64,000 nucleotides of DNA from Takakia lepidozioides (Eukaryota; Streptophyta; Takakiopsida; Takakiales; Takakiaceae): the NCBI GenBank assembly GCA_030704615.1, contig CM060731.1, positions 88,704,756-88,768,755 on the forward strand. The letters run 5' to 3'. Numbering within the stretch: the first letter of the stretch is position 1; every line of letters starts with the position of its first letter. A model generated the notes under the pieces. The model was not told the origin of the DNA. It was given only the letters and a program-made list of their open reading frames with translations, and made no database searches. Below, one piece after another: positions 21,937 through 34,720 of this stretch. Both the position numbers and the translations under genes were made by a program.

Positions 21937-24212
21937 CTTACCGAGCAAGATTCCCGCTGCAACAATGTTTGTAATGACCGAGTCAGAATATCAGCAGTTT
22001 GCTTTACAATCCAACAATACTCACCTGCTTCAACATGAGACCACGGACATTCCCATGCATAACGTCCTAAGCGACCGAAAGCACCGTGAAATTCTGACGA
22101 ACACTCCCTAGCAATGCTTCCAGTCACCACCTACGTCTACAAACCCCAGAGGAAAACTTTCTTAAAACTTACTCACATTGTGCACACGAAAAGCCAATGG
22201 GACCATCATCCTTTGCACCAATACAGATTCATGATCCTGAAGCAAATTAAATACAACATAGCATCAACACCAACACCGACACCGCAACAAGTATCAACGA
22301 AGGAAATGTATGCTGGTGCTCATGCAGACAGTATAGCTTGATAGCCCATATCCTCAGGGAGCACGGAATCAGATCATGTTTTCAAATTGAGAAGAAATTC
22401 ATCAGCAGCATCACAAAAACCTAGCACAACATCACCAGAAAAATGGTTTTTTGAAGGCGGAAACAAATCCAATTCCTGACCAAGTCCTAGAAGGTACAAG
22501 ACGCATTCCCACCATAAACTAGACGAAGTATTCATGTCAGGCATCCAATTTAACAATCACAGGCTCAAAGGCGCTCCCGGAGCGCGATCTCTACCGCCTG
22601 TCCCCCTACCATCCTCAACTGGCAGCCTCGACAAGTGCGGCACCAGCACCAAAACCTAGAGCGCGGCAAGCAGCAGAAAATGTGAGGGAAAGCACCTGAG
22701 TCCGTGCAGGCGCAAGCTGGATGCCTTGTTCCCACCGCTGCACGGCCTCATCGACAGCCTTCGCCCGTAGCACCTCGATCGCTCTTGTGCGCATGCGCGG
22801 CCGTGTGCGCAGCCTCCTCCTCCATCACGCACGCCTGCTTCAATGCCATGCATGCTGCCCCATGCCTCCATGCCACCCCATGCCATCGTATGGTCCCACT
22901 GTACCCCAGAATCTTTTCGTTCGTTGTGGGGACAACGACCGCGACCGCGGTTAGCGACGCAGTCAGCCGCGGTTTAGTTAGGTTCATGCTTTTGCTCTGC
23001 TGCTACCTACTACCTACCTACCTACGGACCTACTTCGCCTTGTTTACAAATACTAATAGTAAAGACAGAAAAAGTATTACAATTCATTAACAGTATTGGA
23101 GATAGATGGGCCGGGTGGGGTCGAGGGGCTGCGCCAGCGGGTGGGTTGACTGGGTCGGCGAGCGGCAGTGATAGACGGGTTTAGCCAGGAAGTTACTGGA
23201 GCTTGAGAGTTGGCTAAATCACGTGGCGCCTTTGCTGTAGCCGCACAGCCACCACAGCAGGTCGACACTGTTGATACCATGGCTTTGCAGCAATCTGAGG
23301 TTTGGGGATGGATGAACTGTGTATTTTGGATGACAGGGTGAGACTGATGGATAGCGACCAGAGGATAAATATTCCCGCGCGTGTGGATTTATTGTCTGGG
23401 GGTTAAAGATACGGACCGGGCAGCTGGGCAGGGTGGGGTGGAGGCCGACGTCGGGCTTGCGCCCTGCCTGCCTCTGTCCGTCTCTCTGCGATCTCTCTCT
23501 CTCTCTCTCTGTCTTCACTATCGTTCGCGAGGGCGCTTCTCTTGCGAGGCCTGTCGGTTTATCTTCGTCTACTTTGCCGGTGTACCGTCAGGTATGGCAG
23601 ATCGCAGGGTTCGGAAGGGTTGAGACTGGGTGTTGGGTCGTGTGAGGGTTTCTTCTTGGTGCATGCGTGTACCCTAGTTGCTTGAAATTTTCGCGAAGTA
23701 ATTCGACGATCGCCTGCTGTTTTCTGCGACGAGCAGGCTCAGCAGTATGCAGCAGAGAAGAAAATGAAGAGAGGAACTTGTTGGATTAGACATAGCCGCC
23801 ATTTGTTTGGAGGAAACGACAACCTGGAATAGTTATCAGTACAGAGCATTGTATTGTAGTGTTGATCTGGCAGGCCTTGCGGCCTTGAAAGTATCATGCG
23901 GGTGCAGTTTGCAGGACGGTTGTCCATTTGAGGGTAGGAGCACTTGCCTGCGTCAAGCAGGTGGCAGTCTCTTGTTTCATGCTAAGAGGTTTTGATCAGT
24001 CTTGCAGATTGCAAAATACGTCAACATTCATTCATTAAGTCGGTCTCAGGATTCTGTTAAGCAGGAGTTAATTCCTGCTGTGCTTATTGCAGACTGGTGG
24101 TGGAGGAGTCAGAATAGGCGGAGTCACCGCTGTTGATGCTGTTGTGGACTTTGTGGGAGAAGGGGTGTAATTCAGAAAATAAGAGGATTAGTTAAGGGGA
24201 AGAACTGTAGCC
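21937..24212. other. Divergent intergenic/promoter region between YTH and VAP genes
   Basis: Contains the 5' leaders of two divergent genes. An acceptor-like TTGTTGCAG (minus strand, about 21960) suggests a 5' UTR intron for the YTH gene. A CT-run at 23492-23510 probably lies in the VAP 5' leader. GC-rich sequence at 22570-23200 is the likely promoter zone. ORFs reported here are short and overlap in many frames, with no domain content. Confidence 0.5.
23492..23510 (+). repeat. (CT)n microsatellite, likely in the VAP 5' leader
   Basis: Uninterrupted CT dinucleotide run about 700 bp upstream of the VAP start codon, in pyrimidine-rich sequence typical of plant 5' UTRs. Confidence 0.9.
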
Positions 24213-27200
24213 ATGCCCAGCGAACTCCTCAGTATCCAGCCTGGCGAGCTGAAGTTTCCATGTGAGTGTCTTCTTGTATCGTTTGCATCACAAAAATGTG
24301 ATCAGCTTCTGTCTGCTCGTGTGACGGTAGGGTTGCGGATGGTCGAAGTTATTCGCCCTTCTGATTTATGCGCAGTGGAGAGGGTGAGATATATTTATTT
24401 AGGGTTGGTTCAGTTCTTGCCATAACCTTCAGTGATCCCGCCTGGAGCAAGGATATTGTTTCCCGATGGGAACGGTGGACATGTTCATTGCACATGCCAC
24501 AGTTTTATGTCAGAATCGAGTTGTGTACGTGTGCTTTCATTCGAGAGTAGGTCTGTGGCGAATTGGCAGGTTGAGTTGGTAGCCTCTGCATGGAATGTGC
24601 AGCCTAGGAACCTTGGTGGGTTTTCATTTCCAAACGTTGTGATTACTTCGCCCAACATACATTGTAGTTTGTGCCAAGCTTCATATGTGCGGGCCTTGTT
24701 TTCAGGTTTCTTACTACCCTGTAATGCCAGTCTGCAGACCTATTTCTGCTAATATGTAAACTCTGTGGAACTGTTTGGTGAACAGTTGAGTTGAAGAAGC
24801 AGATATCTTGTTCATTAAGGCTAGTCAACGCTTCTGACAATTATGTTGCCTTCAAGGTGAGTCTTTTCTCCCGTGAGAGAAAGTACTATTCTCAATGTTC
24901 TCCCAAGAGGAAGAGTTTGTATGCTAGAACATGAGTGTAACTAAACGGAACTGGGATTCACCCTGTGCACACTGCATCTGCATAATGTATTCAGTTGGTT
25001 GTCAGTTGGAGTGTGTTTGGTAGGAAAATGAAGCTTCTCTGTGTAGGTGAAAATCTGCATTTTAGGCATTCAGTAAGGAGTTGTAATTTGAACTCTTCAT
25101 TAGGAGACTGTTCAACAGAGACGGCTGAACACAAGCTGTTTGAACCAAGAGAGTGTTGGTGGGGAGTCAGAGTTAGGAAGCCATCATCAGTTGGGTCCTG
25201 GTGCAATTAACATTCCGTTTGATCAGCTTCAGGGAATTTGCTTCAGGGAATTTTTAGAAGTCTATTTTACTTTGGCTGCATTAGTCCATTTATCATGTGC
25301 CAATTGTCTGTAGGAAATGTAAGGAGACATGGTTGTGATTGATGCTATTCTGTGATCAACCTACAACTGTGGAGTGTGATTCTTGGCTTGTTTGTGATAT
25401 GGCTCTCTGTATAGTAGTTGAAAACTATCAAATTTTGCATGTGGCAGGTCAAAACCACATCGCCAAAAAAATACTGTGTGCGCCCAAACACGGGTATCGT
25501 GCTACCTCAGAGCAGTGCAGATGTCACTGGTATGTTCCAACTGAATCCTTACCATGACTTCTCAATGAACTTATTGTACCTGCACTGTTACTTAATGAGC
25601 AAGGCTGATAATTGGTGGTATTACTGGCAGTCACCATGCAAGCGCAGAGGGAGGCACCTCCAGATATGCAGTGCAAGGACAAGTTCCTAGTGCAAAGTGT
25701 GATAGCTCCCTTTGGATCAACTGCTAGGGATGTCTCTCAGGAACTGGTAGGGAACCTTGGCAAGGTTTCAAGTTGAAGCAAGTGGACTCCATGTTGTATA
25801 ACCCTTTTAGTTTCTGGCGTGAATGGTTTAGTCCTTTGCTCAAAGTGGCTTTTTTTTATTAGAGCATCATCTTCTGCTACTCTTTTTCTACTCTTTGTGG
25901 TCATGTCTTCTTCATGACCGTGTTGATTCCTATGGTGACAGTTCAACAAAGAAGACATGGAAAAAGTTGTACACGAGGCAAAGCTGAGGGTGTTGTACGT
26001 ATCTCCACCACAACCACCTTCGCCAGTTGCTGAGTCAGCAGAGGAGGGCCTATCACCAAGGGCCTCCTCTGCAATGGATAATGGCGATCGCCCCTTCCAA
26101 CCTCAAGATGCGGTAGTCTTCTGCCTTTTACCAGTGTCCTTTTCATTCTGATTGAGTTTGGGGGTGATGTTGTTTGATTCCTCTACAATCAATAGGATGT
26201 ACGATCTCCATGGTTTCTATTGGCTTGAATTACTGATTTCTTGTTTGTGTGGTGACAGACTAAAGATGTCAGTGAGTTGAAAGCAAAGCTAACCGAGGTT
26301 CGTGTTTTCTCAGTTTGGACTTTTTTTTTTTTCTTGAATTGATCTAATTGAGATTCATGTGGAGTTCATGACCAGCAACAGCTGGTGATTGGAAGAACCA
26401 AGGTTTAGTGTAGTATTATAGTTCTATTGCGATTGAGGTACTTGGAGTGCTGTTGATTTGTTGGACCTACTCGCAGCTGGGTAGGACTCTCCCCTGTGTG
26501 GTCAGGTGTCTTATTGCAAAGATCACTCTCTAGGCTTGTCTCATTATGAGGGACTAATGTCTTTCTACCCTATTGCTGTAATTACAGTGGATGTAACTGC
26601 ATCCGTTGGAGCTCTAAATAATTTTCAAGGATCCAGGAAATGTACATCACATAGGCGGTTGTTATGGTCTTTGTCATATATACATGAGGGAGTTGTTTAC
26701 ATTATCGCAACGAAGGTTATGGCATCGTCACCTTGCGAAGTTCTGTTGTTATCCATGTTGGGAATATTTGGATCCCTCAATGCCAACAAAAAGTCGAAGA
26801 GCACTTGGAATATTTATGTTTTCCTTGGAGGCAGGATTATGGTAGCTATACTCTTCATTTCTGGTTCCTCTTCCAGTGCAAGTGGTGGCCTCTAATCATA
26901 AGATCCCTTGTGTCTAAATCTGTGCCAGGCAAGGGCAGCCTTGATTGCGTTGACCGAGGAGCACAAGTTGGCTGTGCAACAAAGTAATCGCCTAGAGCAA
27001 GAATTGGTCAGCCCTGCTCTTTCACTGAAGCATCAAATGAGTCAGGAAAAGATATAAATAGCAGCGGCTATTCTAAAGTACCAGATGGATTATGTATGTC
27101 AGAGTTGTTGTCAAGCTCTTGGTTGGTCCTTGAAAAGGCTACCTGCTGAAATATTAGGAAATCTAAGCGTTTCAATGGTCTGGACATGTCACAGGTAGCA

Positions 27201-27574
27201 GTATGTAAGACACCTTTTGATGCAGATAGCATGTTCAGCTATCAACCCTTGTAGAAATACATCCACAATTGGTCGAGTTGTGTGTGCATACAGGAGGAAG
27301 GTGAGTCCCGACCGGCTCACCTTTCTGGAGGTATCGAGGGAATTAACAGCCTCTTGAGAGGATTAACACAAAGTTAGTGGCAAAGGGGAGTAACTTCTGA
27401 TCGGCATGGCATGTGCAGACGAGCAAGATGGCAGGAACCGACAAAAGAAATGGTGGAGCAGGCATGGGGCAAGCCTTAAAGACTGATCCAAAGTTGCAGG
27501 CTGGATTTTCGTTTTTATTTGTAATTCTTGTTGGCCTTCTGGGCATGCTAGTAGGCTATCTTCTCGGCGTTTAG
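24213..27574 (+). CDS. VAP27: VAMP-associated protein (VAP27/VAP33-like), MSP domain
   Basis: An ER-anchored tether that recruits FFAT-motif proteins at membrane contact sites. Eight GT-AG exons with continuous phase: 24213-24261, 24786-24856, 25448-25529, 25631-25746, 25942-26112, 26259-26297, 26929-27006, 27419-27574 (253 aa). The MSP domain begins ELLSIQPGELKFP and continues LKKQISCSLRLVNASDNYVA, VKTTSPKKYCVRPNTGIVLP, MQAQREAPPDMQCKDKFLVQ and APFGSTARDVSQEL. The linker is Pro/Ser-rich (YVSPPQPPSPVAESAEEG), followed by a coiled coil (ELKAKLTE, ALTEEHKLAVQQSNRLEQEL). The C-terminal membrane anchor is FLFVILVGLLGMLVGYLLGV with GxxxG spacing. Length and order match the plant VAP family. Start chosen at MPSELLS, which the family supports. 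No defects are visible, so it is probably functional. Confidence 0.95.
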
Positions 27575-29674
27575 GTCTGGGGATCTCTGAGCATTGATCA
27601 TGGTGTAGCCTGCAACGAATGCCAGACACAAAGCAGGACTACTCATACTATGATTCCAGTGTTTGGGTAGGAGCTTGGAAAAGAAAGCCCTGGGGTGCCA
27701 GGGTTGGTTATCATGTGTCTATGTTGTAGCGACTGGGGAGGATTCATAATCTCCTCTGCTAGTGAATCCGGGCATGTGCTAGGGACTGCAGGTGCCATGC
27801 ATATGCATGAGGCACTTGGCTATTTGTGATCCTGTGGGCAGCTTTTGGTTTGTACTGGTAAGCAAGCTAGGGATTAATTTTAACAAATTAAATTAGTAGA
27901 AATAATTGGTTCTCATGGGTGGAGTCAGCATTATAAGTTACTCCTACCTCATTTGCTGTACTGGAGGTTTTATGAAACAAATGTGACGACCTGAACTTTT
28001 CCCTTGTTTGTTGGTTTTCTGGTATGTACTGACACCTGCAGCTGATGGGGATTGGTTGCCCTCCCTCTTTCACCATTGCATTGCAACCACAGGCACTTGT
28101 GTCACATCTAGCTTGTTTCTAGTATGTTTTTTTTTGCTTCTTTCTTAATTTGTGCTTCAACGGCTCTTGGCTATTGTAGGACTTCTCTGTGCCATCACAC
28201 CCTGGGAGCAAGAGATTCGTACAGAGAGGCCTAAGCGAGGTTAGCAGAGATTGTCTGTCAGTTTGTTTTCTTACTGGGCTTGGCGCAGATTGACCAAATT
28301 ATTGGGTGCTGAGGGCTGGGGAGGGGTGTGAGCCTGTTGCAGCTCATGTGGAGAGCTCTGGCAGCAATGGAACTGCAATGCATGAGTGTTGGGCAAGCAG
28401 CTATGACTGATAAGTTTGCAGCTGAAACTTTGGCACCAGAAACTTGGGCGAGTTGAGCTTTCATGGTCAACCGTGCGGGGCAGGGACTCCTATCCAGGCT
28501 CTGACGCCACCAATCAATGACCATGGCATCAAGTAAAGGATGCATCCTTACATCTAGTGTGTACCCTATGCAGCTGTAAATGTTCCAATCCCTCCAAAGC
28601 TTTTATAACTCATTGGCAAAACATTCTTAGCATTATCCAGCTTCTTTTTTGAATCCAGCTTATTTCAGAATAGTAGATTCATTTTTTATTTTCCTGGTGA
28701 TGAGGAATGTCTATTGGTTTCAAGCTATGCAACAACGAATCTGCACCAAGCTTGGCGCCTCGGCTGTCCTCACTTTGGTTGTTTCACCTCTTGCTTTACA
28801 AATAGATACGTAAGAATAAAGGGTCTCTAGATTCCTGCTGTGTATATGGTATATGCCACATTTTTCGCTGTAGAGGATAAATGGTGAACTTGGCCTTCTG
28901 AATTTCCAGTTTCCTACCACTTTTAGGACCAGAGTTGATTGCGAAACAGGGAAGCTTCAGGAACTGTTTACTGAATTAGAGGGTGTGATAGCCAAAGAAT
29001 CAAAGCAAAAAATGCACACTCGTGGAACAAGGGTGGAAAGAGATGCAGCGAGGGTTTTGTCGGACTATGGAGTATCATGCTCCTTCCTGTTAGCTTGACA
29101 TTTGACAGTATGCTGATATCTGCTCAATGTAGTCTGAAAAATCATCAAGCATGCCCCATGGTTTACACAGCTTGCCTGAATAAAGGGTTTTGAATTCTGC
29201 AGACCAAAACTAGGCACACTGCCTCTTCCTTCCAAACCTGCTAGGTTGACTCCTTCGAAAGCATCTTATCAACTTGCTTGTTGCCTGGTTAACTTACTGT
29301 ACCAAGCACTCTGGAAGCGGACCACCAGTGGCCTGGAGATGTAGACTAGATGTCCGTTCAAACCTATCCACTGGACTCAATGACAGTTCAGACCATTATG
29401 AGATTTGTGAGTAAGATCCAGCTTTAATTTGCAAATCCCTTCACTTCACCCGACTAACTAAGACTCCTTCAGATCCAGCTAATATCCATCTGAGAGCACT
29501 ACACTTCTCAGGACCCAGCAGCACCTTGAAATAGAAGAAATTGGTTCCTAGTATTGTAGGAAGCCTCACTTTACTCTGCTGGATGGTTCCTCATTTGTGG
29601 CTTTCAGGAGGCCAATGTAGATGATCTTGAGCTTCCAAGTACCAGCAAATTGGCTGCTGGTCCAACTAGTAACA
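27575..29674. other. Intergenic between VAP and AKR genes (convergent 3' flanks)
   Basis: Contains both genes' 3' UTRs. One coding-like stretch at about 28929-29098 on the plus strand (ETGKLQELFTELEGVIAKES, ending in a stop) could be a stray exon or pseudogene, but no partner exon or family was recognised. Nothing else is supported. Confidence 0.4.
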
Positions 29675-32600
29675 TCAACTAGTAAAAGCTGGATCTCTGA
29701 AGCGTCCAAACACTTTCTCAATATCTGCAGTAACTTCAGCTGGCAAAGGTCTGGTGGCGGTGAAAGCATCAATGTTTTCCTTCAGTTGCTCCTTTGTTGT
29801 TGCACCAATGATAGTGCTTGTGACAAATGAGCGATCCCGGACAAATCCAAGTGCAAGTTGAACAGGGGTCAGCTTATGGCGCTTCGCTACCTCCACATAT
29901 TCTCTCACTGCCTCCTGCATCCCTCCACGTCCATCACTCAATTAAGTCAATCTATGGATCAATCGCTTCCAAGCATTGTGTGCATGCCATCAGGTGTAAC
30001 AACTCACATCTCTCACCTGCCAAGGGATCACTTAGACAGGAATAGGGTGGATAGGAAGGGGCACATACCCGAGCAAGAGACTTGTTGTAGCGGCCCATGT
30101 AACCAGGAAACAAATTAAATCGTCCAGATTTAGCTCCTGGGCTGTCAGGCTCCAAATACTTTCCGGAGAGTGAACCTCCAGCTAGTGGAGAGTACACCAG
30201 CAAGCCAACATTGCAATGTTGTGGTAAGCAGACCTCCAGCAAGTCCACTGACAACAGTAAGGTGTCAGTATCTTCCGTCCAACTCGCTCAGGACAAATTG
30301 ATAAAACCTTCAAAGATTATCTTCAGCAGCAATATCACAGCCAAGTAATTACCTTCGAAAGCTGTGCGTACAAGCAAGCTGTAATTGTTTTGGATGCTGA
30401 CAATCTTTGGGAGGCCTAGCTTCTTGGCTGTGTGAACGAATTCCATCACTCCATATGAAGTTTCATTTGACACACCCACATATCGCACCTAATTCACCAG
30501 TCAATCAAACACTTTTAACATATTTGAAGATACGTCATGTAAAGTTAAATTTGGTTGTGCAACCCCATATTTGCCATTTTGAAATAGCAATGGTCAAGAT
30601 CCATCTTGTCAAAGAGACGGTATTGTACCAGGGCATTGTTCATTAATGTCTGTCAAGAAAACATAAACAACTTTGAAGGTAGCCAGGAAGTCTAACTTCT
30701 TTGACATAGACCAAGGTGTAGCTCAAGGATGTACCCTCTCCCCTCTGCTCTTCAATGTTGACACTGCATGACTACTACTCATTTGATCTGTATGATCCCG
30801 GCTATCTACATTGGACTGACACAAGGACATAGATTTTGGGATCATCTTTCTCCATGAAGCACACGGAACACTGATATCATAATGGAAGTAAGTGATACAC
30901 CATTCCAGGAAGTTGTATCCTGCACTGCAGGCTCATCCATACCTTGCCTTCACTAATGACCTTTTCCAAGGCTTGTAGCTGATCTACAAAAGGAACTGAC
31001 TCCCGTATCGATGATGGATTGAAAAGGCGCTCCCCAAAGAGCGGCACATATCGATCTGGCCTGGACAACACCCCAGAAGTCACATTCAAATTCTTCCCCC
31101 ATTTCATCAACAATGCCTTTGTCACATCTGTTCAAGCTATAGGGCTAGCTGGAAAACCTACCTTAAGCTTACCGGTATTCTGTCAATGCAGCTCACAATC
31201 AACCCCCAGTTCCTTGACTCTGATTGTGTTGGCTGCATGCGAGTTTGATGGAGATACCAGATGAGAGTCTCATATAACCTGGTGGGCTGAAACCCAACAT
31301 CTGGGAGGGATAATATCCAGAAGGGACCAGGCTCTCAGGGTAAAGTTATGGCCAGGGAATGGTCAATGAGTACTGTTGTCTTTTTGTCCATTGTCATGAT
31401 CTGAAAAGGTTGACACCTGACAAAGCAAGCGTAACTTATGGTGTCACTGCACCCCGAGGGCCTACTGCCTTCCGTTTGGAAGGTGGACACCTTCTAATGG
31501 CCGTAACTGGGAACCTCCCCCAAGGACTTGTCCCCAATACTCACACATTAAGTGTCCTGTTCACCCGACAACCCTCTTTCACAGCTGGGTTGGCTATGGG
31601 TTACATGCAGCACACACCTATGTGGCTTTGACCCCACGACCAATTGTAAGGCGGCCTTGTGCCCTAACCATTGGGCCATCTGTTGGATGATGTCGTGATC
31701 TATATGGAGTAGGGGTTAGTCCCTAGATCAGACATTGATACAAGATATCTCTCTTTGCCACTATCTTTCCCTTTCTCTCTCTTAGTCAGGATCTAAGGCC
31801 ACAAGGCTACGAAAATGACATCTTATGAATATATCGTCTCTTAGCCAGAGGGTTGACATCCCTCGGGGGACTTCTCCCTCAAGAGTGTGTCATAGCCAAT
31901 TTTGACAGGCAAATATCACAAGTACATTCTGTACTATCGAATGGCACAAATATAAGAGGTGAGCAATCGGCATCATTCAATAAGTCATCTTCCCATAACT
32001 GTCCAGGCATTCATTGTGTTCAATGGTTCCAATTATTGCTCTCTCCAGAGGTCAGCTACTTGCATTGCAGTAGGCAGAATGACAGAATTCAGAGCTGTTT
32101 AGAGCATTTCAAACTTGGATGGAGAAAAGAGGGGGTACCCCGCGCCCAGTTTGGGTGGAACAAAAGGCAACAAACACTACCTTTGTGAGGGGCTCACTCC
32201 GCTAGTGGGACTTCCCTTGGTTAAAGAAGAAGAGGGGGGTAACAGAATGTCAGAGATGCTTCATGAGCTTCAACATGGGAATATGCAAACAGCAGCTATA
32301 GAAGATTAGGAAACCAACTTTGGGAGCAAATGTGACTATGGGTTGAAGTCAAACCAGTGAATTTGAAGGAGGTCAATATAATCGGTGCCAAGACGCTTCA
32401 AACTCTTTTCCACACTTTCCGTGATGTTCTCTTTATTCACACGTACAGTCGTCCCGGTATCACGAAGATAGGAAGATCTCTCTGAATATCCTGCGACCTT
32501 GGTTGCCACTATCACCTTCATCATAATTTCATAATCAAAACGTTAGAAGAGTGATGTAAAAGACATCAAGTAAATGTAGCAATTTCGCTGATAGAAGTCT

Positions 32601-34413
32601 TCCTCTAAGCAACTAGAGCGAGAGAGGCTATATGCTAGATCGTTTGCAAAACCTTTAGCAACATCATCTTGTATGCGGATAAATGTTCCCAGAGAGGAGA
32701 GAAGGTATAAGACAAGTCAACAAAAGGAGAAAGCATACAGGCATTTAAGAGTGCTGAGAAAACATAAAAGCCTACCTTGTCGCGGGGCCTTGACTTAAGC
32801 CAGGTGCTTATATAGCGATCAGTGGTCCCCTGGGTCTCTTTGCTCATTGGTACAGGGTACTGCATTGCCCAACATACGGTGTACTCTAGCTCAATTGCAC
32901 TTCATTATTAAGTTTGCCAAATTAATCAATCTGATGAACATAGACAGCATTTATTCTGCTCAAACAACTCCTACTCATCTTTCCTCTAGAAAGTTTCCCT
33001 AGGTACCATGCAGGTTATGACATTCAGCCACACGGCATGCGCTCCTCTGACCAAACCTGTGTCTGTCTGTATTATCTTGTCCGATCCATCTCCTCAGTCT
33101 ATTTCCCACATGAGGAGCTAGCCCTGGCTGTCAGGGACACACTCTTACTCACACCAGAGCTGGAATCATTCTTCTTTGTTGCAGCTGCATGGAAAGGTTG
33201 GACAAAACCAAGTGCCCATCGTGCCTTAAAAGATAGAGAGTAAATGCAGCGAGGAGAAAGAAGGTAGGTCACCGCATACAGCTTCTGCAGTGTCAAGAAT
33301 ATTGATGCCAGAATCGAAGGCATAACTGAGCTGCTCATGTGCCTCCTTCTCTGTATTCTGATTGCCCCATGTCATCTGTATTTTCACAGCAAATTCACTG
33401 ATAAGAATAACACCTTAATTACCAGTAAACTTGGTGCTACCGGACATATGTCAGGTTGTTAGCCCCTCTTTCCCTCTCCGCCCCTTTAAACCTACTCATA
33501 TCTCTCTTTCTGCCAATTGAACAAGTAATGAAGCCCTGGCTTCAACACGTACAGGTTGCAAAAAATGAGGTAACTATGGTGGACCTCACAACTGGAAAGA
33601 GTTGGATAATGTATTTCCCAGAGAAATTGAAAAGCATTAAAGGTTGGCACTACGGCACAAAAGACCGAAAGAGCATGACATCATCTCCGACAACAAAGTG
33701 GCAGAAGAAGCAGCACTGGCAGTGAGAAGTGGCCTTAACTAATTGGTGCATGAAGAAGTGTAAGTGATGCTGGAGAACCCGTATCAAATCAGAATTGCAT
33801 CGCTTTGTCGCCGTAGCCCTCTCACAAGATATGGATGTCAGATTCCCTGCTTACTTTGTAGAATTAGGTTTATGCACATCCTATGTGACTGGATTAACTG
33901 GAAACGCCATACTCAGCCATATACATTCGACAAATCACAGAGAAAGGCAGTGCACAACGTTGTTGCCCGGCACGCCAGGTAGGGATATGACTCAGTGGTA
34001 GAGTATCACCAGTATGCAGAGTATATTCAATGTCCATCACTAGTCCCAAGCTTTCTCGAATGCCTAGAGTTCAGATTCGATACCACACATTGAGATAAGC
34101 AGAAAACAGAGCCTGAGACTCCAGACGACAGGGTATGCATAGGCACACATACCGTCCCCAGAGTGATTTCACTGATGACAAGGTCAGAGTCTCCCAGCTT
34201 CCGGTACTGCAACGTGGCTTCCTTCGTTGGAGATGCCACTGCAGCCCTCACTTGGAAACCGCTCCGTCCAGGCCCAGCCGCAACCGGGCCTCTCCAGCCT
34301 CCCACCTCCCGAGCACAACCACAGTGCCTCCATGAGGGAAAAGACTGCTGTATTTGCAACCTCCGGTACACATCCCCAGCAGAAAGGCTGGCAGCAGGGA
34401 GCAGCGCCACCAT
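29675..34413 (-). CDS. Plastid-type aldo-keto reductase (Tas-like)
   Basis: An NADPH-dependent aldehyde/ketone reductase of the AKR superfamily. Eight exons on the minus strand are phase-continuous: 34153-34413, 33280-33375, 32776-32859, 32355-32515, 30943-31060, 30353-30488, 30069-30247, 29675-29914 (424 aa). The first about 60 residues are Ala/Arg/Gly-rich with few acids, resembling a chloroplast transit peptide, before [19 protein letters not shown]. The catalytic tetrad is visible: Asp in [10 protein letters not shown], Tyr in AEAYPVPM, Lys in VATKVAG, His in LLQIHWPD. Other family blocks are [36 protein letters not shown] and [20 protein letters not shown]. The ATG at 34413 is the first true ATG; the frame extends upstream only through a TTG. 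Introns carry a LINE scrap, a SINE and a tRNA-like fragment. The substrate is not predictable. Confidence 0.93.
30700..30775 (+). mobile_element. LINE reverse-transcriptase scrap in an AKR intron
   Basis: Encodes [19 protein letters not shown], the QGCxLSPxLFN block of non-LTR retrotransposon RT, then stops. It lies antisense in the intron between AKR exons 30353-30488 and 30943-31060. No other RT motifs were recognised nearby. Confidence 0.6.
31415..31690 (-). mobile_element. tRNA-derived SINE, copy A (in an AKR intron)
   Basis: On the minus strand the head reads TGGCCCAATGGTTAGGGC (A-box-like) and, about 25 bp on, GGGGTCAAAGCC (B-box-like), as in tRNA-derived SINEs. The tail region matches the repeat at 49815-49985: GAAGGTGTCCACCTT, then GGAAG-CAGTAG-CC, then AGTGACACCATAAGTTACGC. 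It has about 90 bp of internal sequence that the other copy lacks. It lies inside the AKR intron between exons 30943-31060 and 32355-32515. Confidence 0.65.
33975..34075 (+). repeat. tRNA-Cys-like fragment (degenerate) in AKR intron 1
   Basis: Sequence GATATGACTCAGTGGTAGAG matches a tRNA D-arm/A-box, followed by a CAGTATGCAGAG segment like the GCA anticodon stem-loop of tRNA-Cys. A B-box-like CAGATTCGATACC comes only after about 50 extra bases. The spacing rules out an intact tRNA. It is probably a tRNA pseudogene or a SINE head. Confidence 0.4.
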
Positions 34414-34720
34414 AGCTCCAAATCTCCACAATCCCACAGCGAGCGGAGACGAGAGAGAATGGAGCGAAACAAAATTTATCTTCAACGGGTGGCAGATCTT
34501 AGCTCACCTGTCGCTGTCCTCATTTGAATATTCAAACTTTCCCCGTGTCCCGTTTATTTTATTGGGAACGTCTTCTCTCCGTCCGTTTGTCCCATGGTCC
34601 CAGCCCATTGAAGGGGACATATGTAACGTTTCCTTTTCAAAATAAAAATGAAAATTTAAATTGATCCAGAACAAATGGAATCCCTTTTCCATATTCTAAA
34701 GGATATTCTGTTCTACACTC
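34414..34720. promoter_or_regulatory. Short bidirectional promoter between AKR and RHIP1-like genes
   Basis: The AKR start codon (minus, 34413) and the first possible RHIP1 start (plus, 34721) lie 307 bp apart, or 442 bp if RHIP1 starts at 34856. Both 5' leaders and core promoters must lie in this span. No perfect TATA box was recognised on either side. An AT-rich segment at about 34630-34665 could serve the plus strand. Confidence 0.55.

Noticed and set aside
33975-34075. Functional tRNA-Cys gene
   Set aside because: D-arm and anticodon-like parts are present, but about 50 extra bases separate them from the T-arm and no acceptor stem closes.
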